64,000 bases of DNA from Verrucomicrobiota bacterium (GCA_017301995.1 JAFLEH010000036.1:1-64000), one strand, 5' to 3'; shown: positions 42,894 to 52,625, numbered from the stretch's first letter. Numbers and translations: made by a program. Notes: generated by a model not told the origin, from the letters alone.

Positions 42894-45437
42894 ATGCGTC
42901 CCCTTTTGGCATGGCTGCTCGTTTCCGCTCTGGGTTTCGCGGAGCCGCCCGAGTTGATGCAACTTGGCGACGAAGCCTGTGCGGCCGGTCTCTGGGATGT
43001 CGGGGCGCTTCGCTATGGACAACTGCTCAACGACCCGATACTCCCCAAGACCCTCAAGCCCGAACTCGCGATACGCCTGGCGGAGGCATGGCTGCGCACC
43101 GGACATCCTGATAGATCCCTCGCCCTGCTTCAGGAAACCTATCTGAAATCGCTGCCGGAAACGTATTTTTGGAAAGCCCAGGCGCTCGCCGCCAGCGGAC
43201 GCATCGCGGAAGCTTGCGAAGCCCTGGCACCAGCCGCCCAACCCAATGCCGCATTCCGTTCCGAAGCGCTACTCACCCTTTCCAGCCTCCAGCTTGCCCT
43301 CGACCGCACCGCCGACGCCCTGCTCACCCTGAAACCACTGGCGGATAGCCGGGACGCGCGCGTTTCCGCACTGGCAAGACTCCGGCAGGCCGCCATTCTG
43401 TTGGACCAGGAAAGCCCCCGTGCCGCGGGCGAAATCGTCCCCGCCGCCGAAAACCTCCCTCCGCACCACCGCCCTGAAGCCGCGCTCATCCGCGCCAACA
43501 TCGCCCTCGCCACCGGCAAACCCGACGACGCCATCACCGAGTTCGCCGCTCTGTTGGAAAACCCGGAATACCAGTCGCGCCATCAGTTCGACGCCGCGGC
43601 CATCGGTCTCGCGGAGGCCCTGGCGGCACAGGAAAATCCCGCCGCGGCAGCCGCATCCCTGCTTTCCTTCGTCGCCGAGCACCCTGACTCGCCGATGCTC
43701 GACGCGATGTTCGCCCGCGTCCTGAAATGGCTGCCGGTTGAACCCAAACCCGACGACCCGATTCTCGAACGGCTCGCCGAATGGATTCCCGCCCCTCCCC
43801 CCGCTCCGCCAGCCATCCTCAACGCGAGAAACGGCTCCGCCGCTGGCGTGTGGCCCACATTGCCCGAATCGGGCGAACTCGCGGCCCATGCGATGTACGC
43901 CCGCGCCACCGCCCTCCTGCGATTGGGCTCTGCGGCCGGAAATGCCGAAGCCCGCGCCCTTTTCACCCGTCTGCGCCTGGAATACCCGCTCCATCCTCTC
44001 ACCCGCCGCGCCAGCCTCGACAACGCCAGGCGTCTGCTCGCCGACAACCAGCCCGCCGCGGCGTTCGCCGTGATCGACCGACTCCAATCCGGCGTCCCGC
44101 AGTCGGGCGAGGCCGGTTTTCTAACCGCCCTGTCCGCCTATCAGCTAGGCGATTCCAAACAGGCGGTTGCCCTGTTCGATGCCGCAGCCAAGGACCTCGA
44201 CCACCGCCAGGCCGCCGCCGCCCGCCTCAACGCGGCCATCATCCGTCTGAAACAGGGCATCACCCTGCCCGTCACCACCAACGACCCGGCGAACGCCGAA
44301 GATCCGGCCACCGCGGCGGATCTCCGGCTGGAACAGGCGCTAACCGCCAAAGACCCCGCCGCCGCGAAAACCGCGCTCGATGACTTTCTAACCCAAAACC
44401 CAGGCCACCCGCGCGAACCGGAGGCGCGGCTCGCCGCCGCCGAGGCCGCTCTATCCGTCCACCCGCCGGACCTCGCAGCCGCCCGCGCCCATCTGGCCGC
44501 CATTGACTCCGCGGACCCTCCGCCCGCCAATCCGCCACCGCCTAACCGCCTCGCCCTCGTGAAACTGCGCCTGGCCGATCTCGCAGGTGACCCCAAAGCG
44601 ACCATCGCCGCCGCCAAGTCGTTTCTGGAAGTCTTCGCCAACGATCCGGCTGCCGACGACGTCGCGCTGACGCTGGGCAGATCGCTCTATCAGACTGGCG
44701 ACTACAATCAGGCAAGAATGACCTTGGAGAAACTGGCCAAGGCCGATCCCGCAGGCCCGGCCTGCCAGGCGGCGTGGTTGCTCGCCGCACGCTCCGCCGC
44801 GCTGGTACCGTCCCCACAGTCGCGCGAGGAATCCCTGAAACTCTACGACAAGGCGATCGAAACCAAAGGCCCGCTGGCGGCCGCGGCGGTGCTGGAGAAA
44901 GCCCGCCTCATGCTGGACCTCAACCACCCGACCGAGGCCGCCGCATTTCTCCGCCCCTGGATCGAGCGACTGCCGAAGGACGATCCGCTCCATCTGCCCG
45001 CCGGATTATTGTTAGGCGAGTCGGTGACCCTGGCCGGCGGCGATTCGCCCGCCTCGCTGGCGGAAGCGCTCACGATCTATCAAAAACTGCTGGTCCACCC
45101 CGCCACCGACCCTGCCGCGCGCCACCGGCTGAAATTCCTCTGCGGCCAAACGCTGGAACAACTCCCCGACCCGAAAAATGCCGGCGCCAAACGCATTCCC
45201 GAAGCTCTGGAGGCCTACTACTCGGTTCTTGAGGCGGCCACCAAAACGCCGCCGGCGGAATGGGAATGGTTCGAGCGCTGCGGCTTCCGCGCCCTCGAAC
45301 TCTACGCCGAAGCGGAACGCTGGCAGGCGGCCATCGCCATCGCCAAGAAAATCGCCTCCTTCAACGGCCCCCGAGCCGCCGACGCCGCCAACCAGGCCCG
45401 CATCCTCCAACTCAAACACATGGTCTGGGAGGACTAG
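42894..45437 (+). CDS. Exported TPR-repeat protein
   Basis: The 847-residue protein has a signal peptide (about 1-16) and a run of tetratricopeptide-like helical pairs from end to end (for example AEAWLRTGHPDRSLALLQET and LYQTGDYNQARMTLEKLAK). Such proteins act as protein-interaction scaffolds in the periplasm or at the outer membrane. No enzymatic domain is seen. A TATACT box lies 19 bp before the ATG. dapB follows 37 bp downstream. Confidence 0.8.
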   Translation: MRPLLAWLLVSALGFAEPPELMQLGDEACAAGLWDVGALRYGQLLNDPILPKTLKPELAIRLAEAWLRTGHPDRSLALLQETYLKSLPETYFWKAQALAASGRIAEACEALAPAAQPNAAFRSEALLTLSSLQLALDRTADALLTLKPLADSRDARVSALARLRQAAILLDQESPRAAGEIVPAAENLPPHHRPEAALIRANIALATGKPDDAITEFAALLENPEYQSRHQFDAAAIGLAEALAAQENPAAAAASLLSFVAEHPDSPMLDAMFARVLKWLPVEPKPDDPILERLAEWIPAPPPAPPAILNARNGSAAGVWPTLPESGELAAHAMYARATALLRLGSAAGNAEARALFTRLRLEYPLHPLTRRASLDNARRLLADNQPAAAFAVIDRLQSGVPQSGEAGFLTALSAYQLGDSKQAVALFDAAAKDLDHRQAAAARLNAAIIRLKQGITLPVTTNDPANAEDPATAADLRLEQALTAKDPAAAKTALDDFLTQNPGHPREPEARLAAAEAALSVHPPDLAAARAHLAAIDSADPPPANPPPPNRLALVKLRLADLAGDPKATIAAAKSFLEVFANDPAADDVALTLGRSLYQTGDYNQARMTLEKLAKADPAGPACQAAWLLAARSAALVPSPQSREESLKLYDKAIETKGPLAAAAVLEKARLMLDLNHPTEAAAFLRPWIERLPKDDPLHLPAGLLLGESVTLAGGDSPASLAEALTIYQKLLVHPATDPAARHRLKFLCGQTLEQLPDPKNAGAKRIPEALEAYYSVLEAATKTPPAEWEWFERCGFRALELYAEAERWQAAIAIAKKIASFNGPRAADAANQARILQLKHMVWED

Positions 45438-45474
45438 GGGGAAAAAGCACCAAGCACCAAATCTCAAATCATAT

Positions 45475-46230
45475 ATGTCAACGCTACCCCTATTGATTAC
45501 AGGCAAATCCGGAAGAATGGGCCTGGCGCTGCTGCAGGCGGCCGAAGCCAATCCCTCCGTCCATGTCGCGGCCACCCATGATGTCGGCGAAGACCTCGAC
45601 GCCGCCATCGCGCAGGCGGCCTGTGTCATCGACTTCACCGTCCACTCGTTCACCCGTCCGGTTATCGAGGCGGCGCTGCGCCATGGCACGCGGCTGGTCA
45701 TCGGCACCACCGGCCATTGCGACGAAGACCGCGCTCTGATCCGCGAGGCCGCCAAATCCCTGCCGATCGTCCACGCGTCCAACTATTCGGTGGGCGTCAA
45801 CACGCTGTTCTGGCTCACCCGCCGCGCGGCGCGCATCCTCGGCCAGGAACGCTTCGATATCGAGGTCGTGGAAATGCACCACCATCACAAGATCGACTCG
45901 CCGTCCGGCACCGCGCGCACCCTGTTGGAGATCCTCAACGAGGAAACCGGCACCTCCTATCAGGACGATGTCGCCCACGGCCGCGTCGGCAACATCGGAC
46001 CGCGCCCGAGGCGGGAAATCGGCATGCACACCCTGCGCGGAGGCGACGTGGTGGGCGACCATACCGTGATTTTCGCCGCCGACGGAGAGCGCGTGGAACT
46101 CACCCACAAGGCGTCGTCGCGCATGACCTTCGCCGCCGGCGCGGTTCACGCGGCGGTCTGGCTGGCTGACAAGTCACCCGGCCTTTACGACATGCAGGAC
46201 GTGTTGGGACTGAAAGACGGTCCCGTCTGA
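45475..46230 (+). CDS. dapB: 4-hydroxy-tetrahydrodipicolinate reductase
   Basis: The 251-residue enzyme makes tetrahydrodipicolinate for lysine and peptidoglycan. It has the nucleotide loop GKSGRMG, the catalytic segment EVVEMHHHHKIDSPSGTA and the nicotinamide region IGTTGH, all typical. The N-terminal half is compact, giving a shorter enzyme than in E. coli (273 aa). The start at 45475 follows a short A-rich leader with two CACCAA units. Confidence 0.94.
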   Translation: MSTLPLLITGKSGRMGLALLQAAEANPSVHVAATHDVGEDLDAAIAQAACVIDFTVHSFTRPVIEAALRHGTRLVIGTTGHCDEDRALIREAAKSLPIVHASNYSVGVNTLFWLTRRAARILGQERFDIEVVEMHHHHKIDSPSGTARTLLEILNEETGTSYQDDVAHGRVGNIGPRPRREIGMHTLRGGDVVGDHTVIFAADGERVELTHKASSRMTFAAGAVHAAVWLADKSPGLYDMQDVLGLKDGPV

Positions 46231-46278
46231 TAGATACCTCCCGCCGATTTCATCCGACTTATCTATCCGAACATTCCC

Positions 46279-47811
46279 ATGCGCCCCCTGTTGTTTCTAC
46301 CACTGCTGCTCGCCGCCTGCAAACAGGCGAAGGACTCCCATCCCGCCGGAGCGGAATCCGCGCCCCCCGCCCAAACAGGTCCCGCCGAAACCGCCAACCT
46401 GAAACTTTCGGTGGTCCGCCTGAATTCCACCGTGCAGGAATGGAGCGCCGCACAACCGTGGGAGAAAACCAGCCCCTCCACGCGCCGCGCGCTGGTGGCG
46501 GTCGTGGCGCCGGAACGCGTCCTGTGTACCGCGGAAATGGTGGCCGATGCCACCAACCTCGAATTCGAATCCGCCGATGGCACGCTCTTCGCCCCGGCCA
46601 AGGTGGTCGCCGTGGATTACGAACTCAATCTCGCGCTGCTCGGCGCCGCGGAAGGCGAGGCCGGCACCCAACTGTTCGCCAACACCCGTCCGGCTCCACT
46701 CGCCGCCCCATCGCGCGCGGGCGAATCGCTCACGGTCTATCAGGTTGAGGACAATGGCGTGGAGATCCGCACCGCCGGGGTCCTCCAGAGCACATCGGTG
46801 CAGTCGAGTTTCCTGCCCGGACAGGCGTTTCTGACCTATCAGGTGAAAGCCTCGATGCAAAGCGCCGCCAGCAGCTATAGCCTTCCGGTTTTCCGCGATG
46901 GCGCTCTCGCCGGGGTTCTCTACAGCTACAATTCGAAAGACCAGTTATGTGATATCTCCGCCACCGACATTGTGACCCGCTTTCTAAGCGCCTCGAGCAA
47001 GGACACCTACACCGGTCCGCCCAGCCTCGGTGTCTCGGGAGCCTCCACCGAAGATCCGGCATTCCGCGGCTGGCTCAAACTCAGCGACGACCAGGGAGGA
47101 CTCTATCTGAACAGCGTGCGCAAGGGATCCGCCGCCGAATCCGCGGGCGTCAAAAAGGGCGATGTGCTGTTGGCCATCGACAAGCACCCAATCGACCGCC
47201 GCGGCTACTTCAAAGACCCCGACTACGGCAACCTCGCCTGGGGCCACCTGGTCCGCGGCAGCAAGTCCGTCGGCGACACCGTCACCCTCTCGCTCGCTCG
47301 CGACGGCAAGCCGCTCGAACTGACCGCCACGCTGAAACGCGAGGAGGAACTCGCCAAGCTGGTCCCCAACTACACCTTCGGCAGCGCCCCGGCCTATCTG
47401 GTGAAGGGCGGCTTCATCTTCCAGGAACTCACCCTGCCCCTGCTCCGCTCGTTCGGCGAGGAGTGGTCATCACGCGCGCCGCTCAACCTGCTGGACGTTT
47501 ACGAAAATCCGGAGAAATACGAGGCCGACAACCGCCGCATCGTGTTTCTCAGCGCTGTCATTCCCACTCCCGCCACCGTCGGCTACGAACCGCTGCGCAA
47601 TCTGATCGTGCGCAAGGTAAACGGCACCGCCATCCGCGATCTGGCGTCCGTCGCGGCCGCGTTTTCCGCCAACAAACAAGCCCTGCATTCGATCCAGTTC
47701 GATCAGGACGATTTCACCATCCACCTCGACGAAGCGGTTTCCTCTCAAGTCGATTCCGAACTGCTCAAACGCGGCATCCCCAAACTCCAGCGTCTAACCG
47801 AATCACCCTGA
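46279..47811 (+). CDS. Deg/HtrA-like pseudoprotease lipoprotein with PDZ domains
   Basis: The 510-residue protein begins with a lipoprotein signal (LLLAAC, Cys14). The next 215 residues follow the HtrA chymotrypsin fold (VVAVDYELNLALL matches VVGTDPESDLALL). However, the catalytic triad positions are Glu86 for His, Asn117 for Asp and Tyr200 for Ser, so it should be inactive. PDZ domains follow: GGLYLNSVRKGSAAESAGVKKGDVLLAI, then a Deg-type second PDZ-like domain (PLRNLIVRKVNGTAIRDL). It may be a chaperone, adaptor or inhibitor at the envelope. It is followed by the LutA-like gene with a 5-bp gap. Confidence 0.8.
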   Translation: MRPLLFLPLLLAACKQAKDSHPAGAESAPPAQTGPAETANLKLSVVRLNSTVQEWSAAQPWEKTSPSTRRALVAVVAPERVLCTAEMVADATNLEFESADGTLFAPAKVVAVDYELNLALLGAAEGEAGTQLFANTRPAPLAAPSRAGESLTVYQVEDNGVEIRTAGVLQSTSVQSSFLPGQAFLTYQVKASMQSAASSYSLPVFRDGALAGVLYSYNSKDQLCDISATDIVTRFLSASSKDTYTGPPSLGVSGASTEDPAFRGWLKLSDDQGGLYLNSVRKGSAAESAGVKKGDVLLAIDKHPIDRRGYFKDPDYGNLAWGHLVRGSKSVGDTVTLSLARDGKPLELTATLKREEELAKLVPNYTFGSAPAYLVKGGFIFQELTLPLLRSFGEEWSSRAPLNLLDVYENPEKYEADNRRIVFLSAVIPTPATVGYEPLRNLIVRKVNGTAIRDLASVAAAFSANKQALHSIQFDQDDFTIHLDEAVSSQVDSELLKRGIPKLQRLTESP

Positions 47812-47816
47812 CAACC

Positions 47817-48587
47817 ATGGCCACCTTCCCCGAGAACCGCCCCGCCGGCAAACGCGTGCTCCTGATGGGCACTTGCCTTTGCGATGCCTTCTACGACGAT
47901 GTCGCCCGCGCCACCGTGGAGGTGTTGGAGCATCTCGGCGTAACCGTGGAGTTTCCCGCCGACCAAACGTGCTGTGGCCAGCCGGCCTTCAATTCCGGCG
48001 ACTGGCAGGCGTCCCGCAAGGTGGCGCGGCACTGCGCCAAGGTCTTCGCCGGCGACCTGCCGGTGATCGTGCCTTCCGGTTCCTGCGCCGCGATGAACGC
48101 GCACGGCAATCTGCTTCAATTCGAGGACTGCAAGGATGCCGCCGTCGAGTCGCTGGCCAACCGAACCTGGGAGGTGATCGATTTCATCCATAACGGCCTC
48201 GGCGTGACCTCGTGGCAGGGCGGATTCGCCGAACCCACCCGGATCGCCTTCCACCGGTCCTGCCACAGCCGCGGCACCGCCACCGGCGCCGCCGCCCGCG
48301 GATTGTTAGGCTCGCTCGGCAACGCCACCATCATCCCCTTCGGCCAGCAGGAGCAATGCTGCGGCTTCGGCGGCACCTTCAGCGTCACGTTCCCCCACAT
48401 TTCCGGCCGCATGGGCAGCCTGAAACTCGACCACCTCCTCGACACCAACCCCGATTTGTTAGTCGGCGTGGACATGTCCTGCCTCATGCACCTGACCGGC
48501 CTGGCCCAGACCCAAGGCCGCCCCATCCGCCCCCGCCACGTCATCCAGGTGCTCAGGGATACGCTGCATCTGGCAAGCACGATCTAA
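47817..48587 (+). CDS. LutA/YkgE-like (Fe-S) protein with two CCG domains
   Basis: The 256-residue protein has two Cys-rich CCG motifs, DQTCCGQPAFNSG and EQCCGFGGTFSV, plus HRSCHSRG. These are characteristic of LutA/GlcF/HdrB subunits that bind iron-sulfur clusters. LutA works with LutB and LutC in L-lactate oxidation, but neither is adjacent. A role with another oxidoreductase is possible. It starts 5 bp after the pseudoprotease gene, so it is likely co-transcribed with it. Confidence 0.88.
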   Translation: MATFPENRPAGKRVLLMGTCLCDAFYDDVARATVEVLEHLGVTVEFPADQTCCGQPAFNSGDWQASRKVARHCAKVFAGDLPVIVPSGSCAAMNAHGNLLQFEDCKDAAVESLANRTWEVIDFIHNGLGVTSWQGGFAEPTRIAFHRSCHSRGTATGAAARGLLGSLGNATIIPFGQQEQCCGFGGTFSVTFPHISGRMGSLKLDHLLDTNPDLLVGVDMSCLMHLTGLAQTQGRPIRPRHVIQVLRDTLHLASTI

Positions 48588-48662
48588 CTCTCCCGCTATG
48601 GCGGCAATGCCCCGGCGAACGGCATTTCCGGCGTGCCAGGATCTCTCATGGTATCCGCCGGA

Positions 48663-50321
48663 TCACGGCCACACGACCTCCAGCAGGGTCACACCCTTGC
48701 GGGCGAGCCGGAACCCGAGTTCGCAGCGACCGCCATCCATCTTCACGTCGGGCGAGTCCGTTTCGGCGAGCCGCGACGCCTCCTCAAGATCGGCGATCTG
48801 GGCCGGGGTCGGAGATTGGGGCGACTCCATCGAAAGCCACAGGTTGAACGCGTTCGAATGGCTTTCATCGATCAGCGTGCGCCTGACGGCGGGCTTATCT
48901 AACGGAACACCACCGAGTTCGAGAGTGACCGCCGCGTCAGGGCCGGGCAGATCGTCGTCGTGATAGTGCCAAACGAGCACCGTCACGCGCCTGCCGGCCC
49001 GAGCGGCAATGGCGGCGACATCCGGCTTTTCACGGACGCCGGTTTTCACCATCGTTTCGAGAGGCACGGCGGCATCGCTTGAGACGGTTAGACGATCACC
49101 CTCCATCCGCGAGAACATCCGGAAAACATTGAGCACCGGTTTGTCGATGCCGTTGGTGGCAAGCGAGCGGAAACCGGCGAAATACGGCTGGTTTTCGAAC
49201 TCGAAGGCCCAGGTGAGCGCGCCTTCCAAATTCACCCCGTGCTTCTCCGCGAGGTCGAGTTTCCGCGCGAAACTCGCGGCGGTGTAGCTGGAATACATCG
49301 TGCCGTTCCGATAGGCAAGCTGCGGCCCCTGGCAAGCGGCGCAGCCTTCGGGATCGGACTCACCGATGACAATGGGCGTCTGTTTCAGTTGCGGAAACCT
49401 CGCGATCACGCCGAAAGCGCCGTCGATGTCGCGGATTTGGTTGGCGATGCCCATTCTGACGTGTCCATCGATGGTCTTCGGGCTGCCCTTGGCGTGGAAC
49501 GAGATGAAGTCAAGCGGCGTGCCCGTCTCGCCGGTCGCGTGGTTGGTCCCGGTCAGGCAATGTTGGAGAAACTTCTCCAGATAATCCCCGCCCTTGCCTC
49601 CCGCCAGGTCCGGGCCGCCGACCTTCGCGCCCGGAATCGCCCGCCGCACGGCGCGGACGGCGTGGTCGTGGAGTTGATAGAACTGCTCCCGCGTGCCGCG
49701 CCAATAACCGATATTCGGCTCGTTCCATGTTTCCCAATACCACGCGAGCACCTCCTTCTCGCCATATTTCTCGGCACTGTGCCTTGCCCACTGATAGACA
49801 AGCTCCTCCCACTTGGCATAATCCTTTGGCGGATAGGCCCAGCCGGTGAAAATCTCATCGTATTTGGCATCCGGCGTCCAGTGGTGCCGATAAGGTTCCG
49901 GTTTCACCGACATCGCTTGCGGCATGAACCCGATCTGCACGTAGGGTCGCACGCCGTTTTTCCGATAGGCGTCGAAAATGCGGTCCACGATGGTCCAATC
50001 GTAAACCGGATTGCCCCGCGCGTCCTCGGTATAGGCGTTGGTCGATCCCCATTTGAGGCCGTGCGTGCCCTCGCCGGTGACGAGCAGGCTGTGGGCGCGG
50101 AAAAACACCTGGTCCCGCTTCAGCGAACCGAGCGCACCTAACAACTCATCGCCGTGTTTCATGTAGGCGTAGTTCGGCTCATCCGCGCCGAAGAACCGCC
50201 AGATCGGTTTCAGCGGACCGGTCGGACGCGCGGCATCGACCCGGATCCGCACGGGAAACGGCTCCGCCTCCACGAGGCATACCGAAACCGCGAGAACAAT
50301 GAGAGGTAACGTCGTTTTCAT
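48663..50321 (-). CDS. Glycoside hydrolase family 39-like protein, secreted
   Basis: The 552-residue protein has a signal peptide (ending CLVEAEP) and a TIM barrel of GH39 type. WYWETWNEPNIGYW holds the acid/base Glu near residue 200 and IVIGESDPEGC the nucleophile Glu near residue 320. A beta-sandwich follows (from about 430). GH39 enzymes are beta-xylosidases or alpha-L-iduronidases. GH89 is also in the window, so a glycosaminoglycan role is conceivable but unproven. The start at 50321 fits both the signal peptide and a predicted promoter. Confidence 0.85.
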   Translation of the reverse strand: MKTTLPLIVLAVSVCLVEAEPFPVRIRVDAARPTGPLKPIWRFFGADEPNYAYMKHGDELLGALGSLKRDQVFFRAHSLLVTGEGTHGLKWGSTNAYTEDARGNPVYDWTIVDRIFDAYRKNGVRPYVQIGFMPQAMSVKPEPYRHHWTPDAKYDEIFTGWAYPPKDYAKWEELVYQWARHSAEKYGEKEVLAWYWETWNEPNIGYWRGTREQFYQLHDHAVRAVRRAIPGAKVGGPDLAGGKGGDYLEKFLQHCLTGTNHATGETGTPLDFISFHAKGSPKTIDGHVRMGIANQIRDIDGAFGVIARFPQLKQTPIVIGESDPEGCAACQGPQLAYRNGTMYSSYTAASFARKLDLAEKHGVNLEGALTWAFEFENQPYFAGFRSLATNGIDKPVLNVFRMFSRMEGDRLTVSSDAAVPLETMVKTGVREKPDVAAIAARAGRRVTVLVWHYHDDDLPGPDAAVTLELGGVPLDKPAVRRTLIDESHSNAFNLWLSMESPQSPTPAQIADLEEASRLAETDSPDVKMDGGRCELGFRLARKGVTLLEVVWP

Positions 50322-50333
50322 GAACACCCTCGC

Positions 50334-50362
50334 AACCTGCCAGCGCACGGACGTGAGTTCAA
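50334..50362 (-). promoter_or_regulatory. Predicted GH39 gene promoter
   Basis: On the reverse strand, TTGAAC (50362-50357), a 17-bp spacer and CAGGTT (50339-50334), 12 bases before the ATG. Confidence 0.45.
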
Positions 50363-50525
50363 CCCGGAACTGCGGGATTGCGGATTTCCCGGCCTCGGCG
50401 GGAATTCTCCCCACGGGTTCCCCAATCCGGGATCTGATGTTAGATCAGTCGTCATTCCAACCACCGGTATCTTGCCTTGTCCCCGGATCCGACAGCCGGC
50501 ACGCCACGACCGATCGGATTTCGAT

Positions 50526-50554
50526 TTGGCACCTCGGGCCGGATACGCTAGGTT
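50526..50554 (+). promoter_or_regulatory. Predicted promoter of the homocysteine methyltransferase-like gene
   Basis: TTGGCA at 50526-50531, a 17-bp spacer and TAGGTT at 50549-50554, nine bases before the ATG. Confidence 0.5.
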
Positions 50555-50563
50555 CCAACGGAA

Positions 50564-51475
50564 ATGCTCGAACAACTCCTCACCAGTTCGCCCCGGATTC
50601 TCGCCGAATGCGCCGTTGCCGAGCGCTTGCGGCGGATGCCGGGGATCGATTTGCATCCCACACTGTTCAACTCGCCGCTCATCTACGGACCCGACCCGAC
50701 GCGCAACGCCATGGCTTCGATCTATCGGGAGTATCTCGGAATCGCCCGCAGCGCCGGCCTGCCGATCCTCCTCACCGCACCCACCTGGCGGCTCGATGCG
50801 GCGCGTGTCGCCGCCGCAGGTGTGCCTACCTCCATCGTTTCCGACGCGGTCTCGTTTCTGCTGAACCTCCGCGACGAAGTTCCCGAGGACCAGCCTCCGG
50901 TGGCGGTCGGCGGCTTGATAGGCCCGCGCGGCGACTGCTACCGCCCCGATCTGGCGCCCTCCACCGATGACGCAAGGGCATTCCATCAGCACCAGATCGA
51001 CGAATTGTCGGCCACCGGCATTGACTTTCTGTTAGCGCAGACCCTGCCATCGGTCAACGAAGCGGCGGGAATCGCGGAGGCGATGTCCGGATCCGGCAAA
51101 TCCTACATGATCAGCTTCTGCACCGGCACGGACGGCCGGGTGCTGGACGGCACACCTTTGCCGGATGCCATGGCCCGCATCGACGCCATTTTTCCCCATT
51201 CCCGCCGGCCGGTCGGTTTCTTTGTCAATTGCACCCATCCCCGGTTCATTCTATCGGCCTACCAACCGGGTGATCTCGGTCGCCTCATCGGCATTCAGGC
51301 GAACGGATCGTCCCGTGATGTCACCCTCCTCGATGGCTCCACCAAAACGGTCACCGATCCCGTTGCGTCATGGGCGGCCTCAATGAACGAACTTCACCTC
51401 CGGCATCAGGTGCCTGTTTTGGGAGGCTGTTGTGGAACCGGCCGAGAGCACCTTGAGGCGTTGGCGGCAGTCTGA
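50564..51475 (+). CDS. Homocysteine S-methyltransferase family protein
   Basis: The 303-residue TIM barrel protein carries the zinc ligands of the Pfam S-methyl_trans family: Cys in FVNCTHPRF and the Cys pair in GGCCGTG near the C-terminus. Members methylate homocysteine with S-methylmethionine, betaine or methyl-folate. The N-terminus lacks the usual DGG motif (it reads AECAVAERLRRMPGID), so substrate choice may differ. It has its own promoter. Confidence 0.88.
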   Translation: MLEQLLTSSPRILAECAVAERLRRMPGIDLHPTLFNSPLIYGPDPTRNAMASIYREYLGIARSAGLPILLTAPTWRLDAARVAAAGVPTSIVSDAVSFLLNLRDEVPEDQPPVAVGGLIGPRGDCYRPDLAPSTDDARAFHQHQIDELSATGIDFLLAQTLPSVNEAAGIAEAMSGSGKSYMISFCTGTDGRVLDGTPLPDAMARIDAIFPHSRRPVGFFVNCTHPRFILSAYQPGDLGRLIGIQANGSSRDVTLLDGSTKTVTDPVASWAASMNELHLRHQVPVLGGCCGTGREHLEALAAV

Positions 51476-51612
51476 ACGGCCACGTCTTTTGAGGAAATCC
51501 GGACCACCGGATCGGCCGAATTGGTAAATTTTTAAGAAAAGTAAGGAAAACTTAGATTTTTTATTGACGACCCCGCCAATTTTGCGATTCTCCAACCCGC
51601 ACCCACCCAAAC

Positions 51613-52101
51613 ATGAAACCGCACCTTACCCCGGCGCTGGCGCTGGTGGCCTTTTCGATGGTCGCCCGCGCACCGGCGTTCACTTTGGATTTCGCCTCGC
51701 TTTCGACGGGCGCTCCGGTTCCCGGCAGCCCTGGCCAATTGCTGCTCAACGTGCCCGGTTACGGCAATATCCAGCTCCAAAGCGCTCCGGGCAGCAGCCT
51801 GGAGATCGCTCCGTTCGGCAGCGCCAGCGGCGTCAATTTCGAGGATGGGGAAACGCTCAAGATCAACTTTCTCGCGGGTCCGTTGGTCGCCAGTCCGGTG
51901 TTCGATGAGGCCGAACTGATCAGCGGCGAGTCGTTTTCCGTGCTCGAAACCGCGCCGGGTGCCTACGAAGTCTCGTTCACCGGCAGCGGCGGCGGCATCA
52001 CCGGCGCACATTTCATCCCCGAGTCATCAACCCTGCTCGCCGGATCGATGGGGCTGTTGCTACTGTTCCACCGCCGGCGGGAGCCCGCCACGACCGCCTA
52101 G
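51613..52101 (+). CDS. PEP-CTERM-like exosortase substrate
   Basis: The 162-residue exported protein has a signal peptide (about 1-22) and a beta-rich low-complexity body. The C-terminus IPESSTLLAGSMGLLLLFHRRR combines a short motif, a TM helix and an Arg cluster. The usual exosortase motif is PEP; here it is PES, a small departure. Exosortase would cut before the TM segment and pass the protein to the surface. The AT-rich upstream region has TTGACG-N17-ATTCTC (51564-51592). The TIGR04073 protein elsewhere in the window supports an exosortase system. Confidence 0.75.
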   Translation: MKPHLTPALALVAFSMVARAPAFTLDFASLSTGAPVPGSPGQLLLNVPGYGNIQLQSAPGSSLEIAPFGSASGVNFEDGETLKINFLAGPLVASPVFDEAELISGESFSVLETAPGAYEVSFTGSGGGITGAHFIPESSTLLAGSMGLLLLFHRRREPATTA

Positions 52102-52142
52102 CCGCGCTGGACAAGCGGGCATTCCGGACTACATTCGTCCGC

Positions 52143-52625
52143 ATGAAAGCACTTCCGCCCATGGCGTCGCTCGGATTGGTTCTAGCCGGCATTCTAACCG
52201 CCCAGGACATTCCGCCCAACCCGCTGCTTCCCAAGGTGCCCCACCGGCCGATCACGCGTCCCACCGGCGGCACCTCCATCGGCGGAGTCAACATCAATCC
52301 CCAAACCGAAAAACCGGCGAATAACCGCTATATCACCCACGTCACCCTATCCGAATCGCGGATCTGGCAAAGCGTCGAGGGCAAATCACTGGAGGGCAAA
52401 CTGCTGGCCTTCGAGGACCAGGTGATCGAGGTTCCAGCGGGTTCGCCGATGCCCGCCACTCCCGAACCTCCCAAACACCCGACCGTCCTGAAAGACGGAA
52501 AAGTGCGGTTGCTGATCGGCAAGAAGCCGTTCGAAATCCCGCTGTCCCGCTTGATCAAAGCGGACCAGGAGTTCATCGAACAAGTCCGCGCCGGGATCGC
52601 CAAAAAGGCGGGGAAACTACCCTAA
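52143..52625 (+). CDS. Exported protein with SHD1-like domain
   Basis: The 160-residue protein has a signal peptide (about 1-20) and a Pro-rich stretch. A domain follows resembling the SLA1 homology domain 1 found in secreted planctomycete and verrucomicrobial proteins: SRIWQSVEGKSLEGKLLAFE, then DGKVRLLIGKKPFEIPLSRL and ADQEFIEQVRAGI. The domain's bacterial role is unknown. It follows the PEP-CTERM gene by 41 bp on the same strand. Confidence 0.65.
   Translation: MKALPPMASLGLVLAGILTAQDIPPNPLLPKVPHRPITRPTGGTSIGGVNINPQTEKPANNRYITHVTLSESRIWQSVEGKSLEGKLLAFEDQVIEVPAGSPMPATPEPPKHPTVLKDGKVRLLIGKKPFEIPLSRLIKADQEFIEQVRAGIAKKAGKLP

Noticed and set aside
47817..48587. A lutABC lactate utilisation operon
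   Set aside because: Only the LutA-like gene is present; neighbours are a pseudoprotease gene and a GH39 gene.
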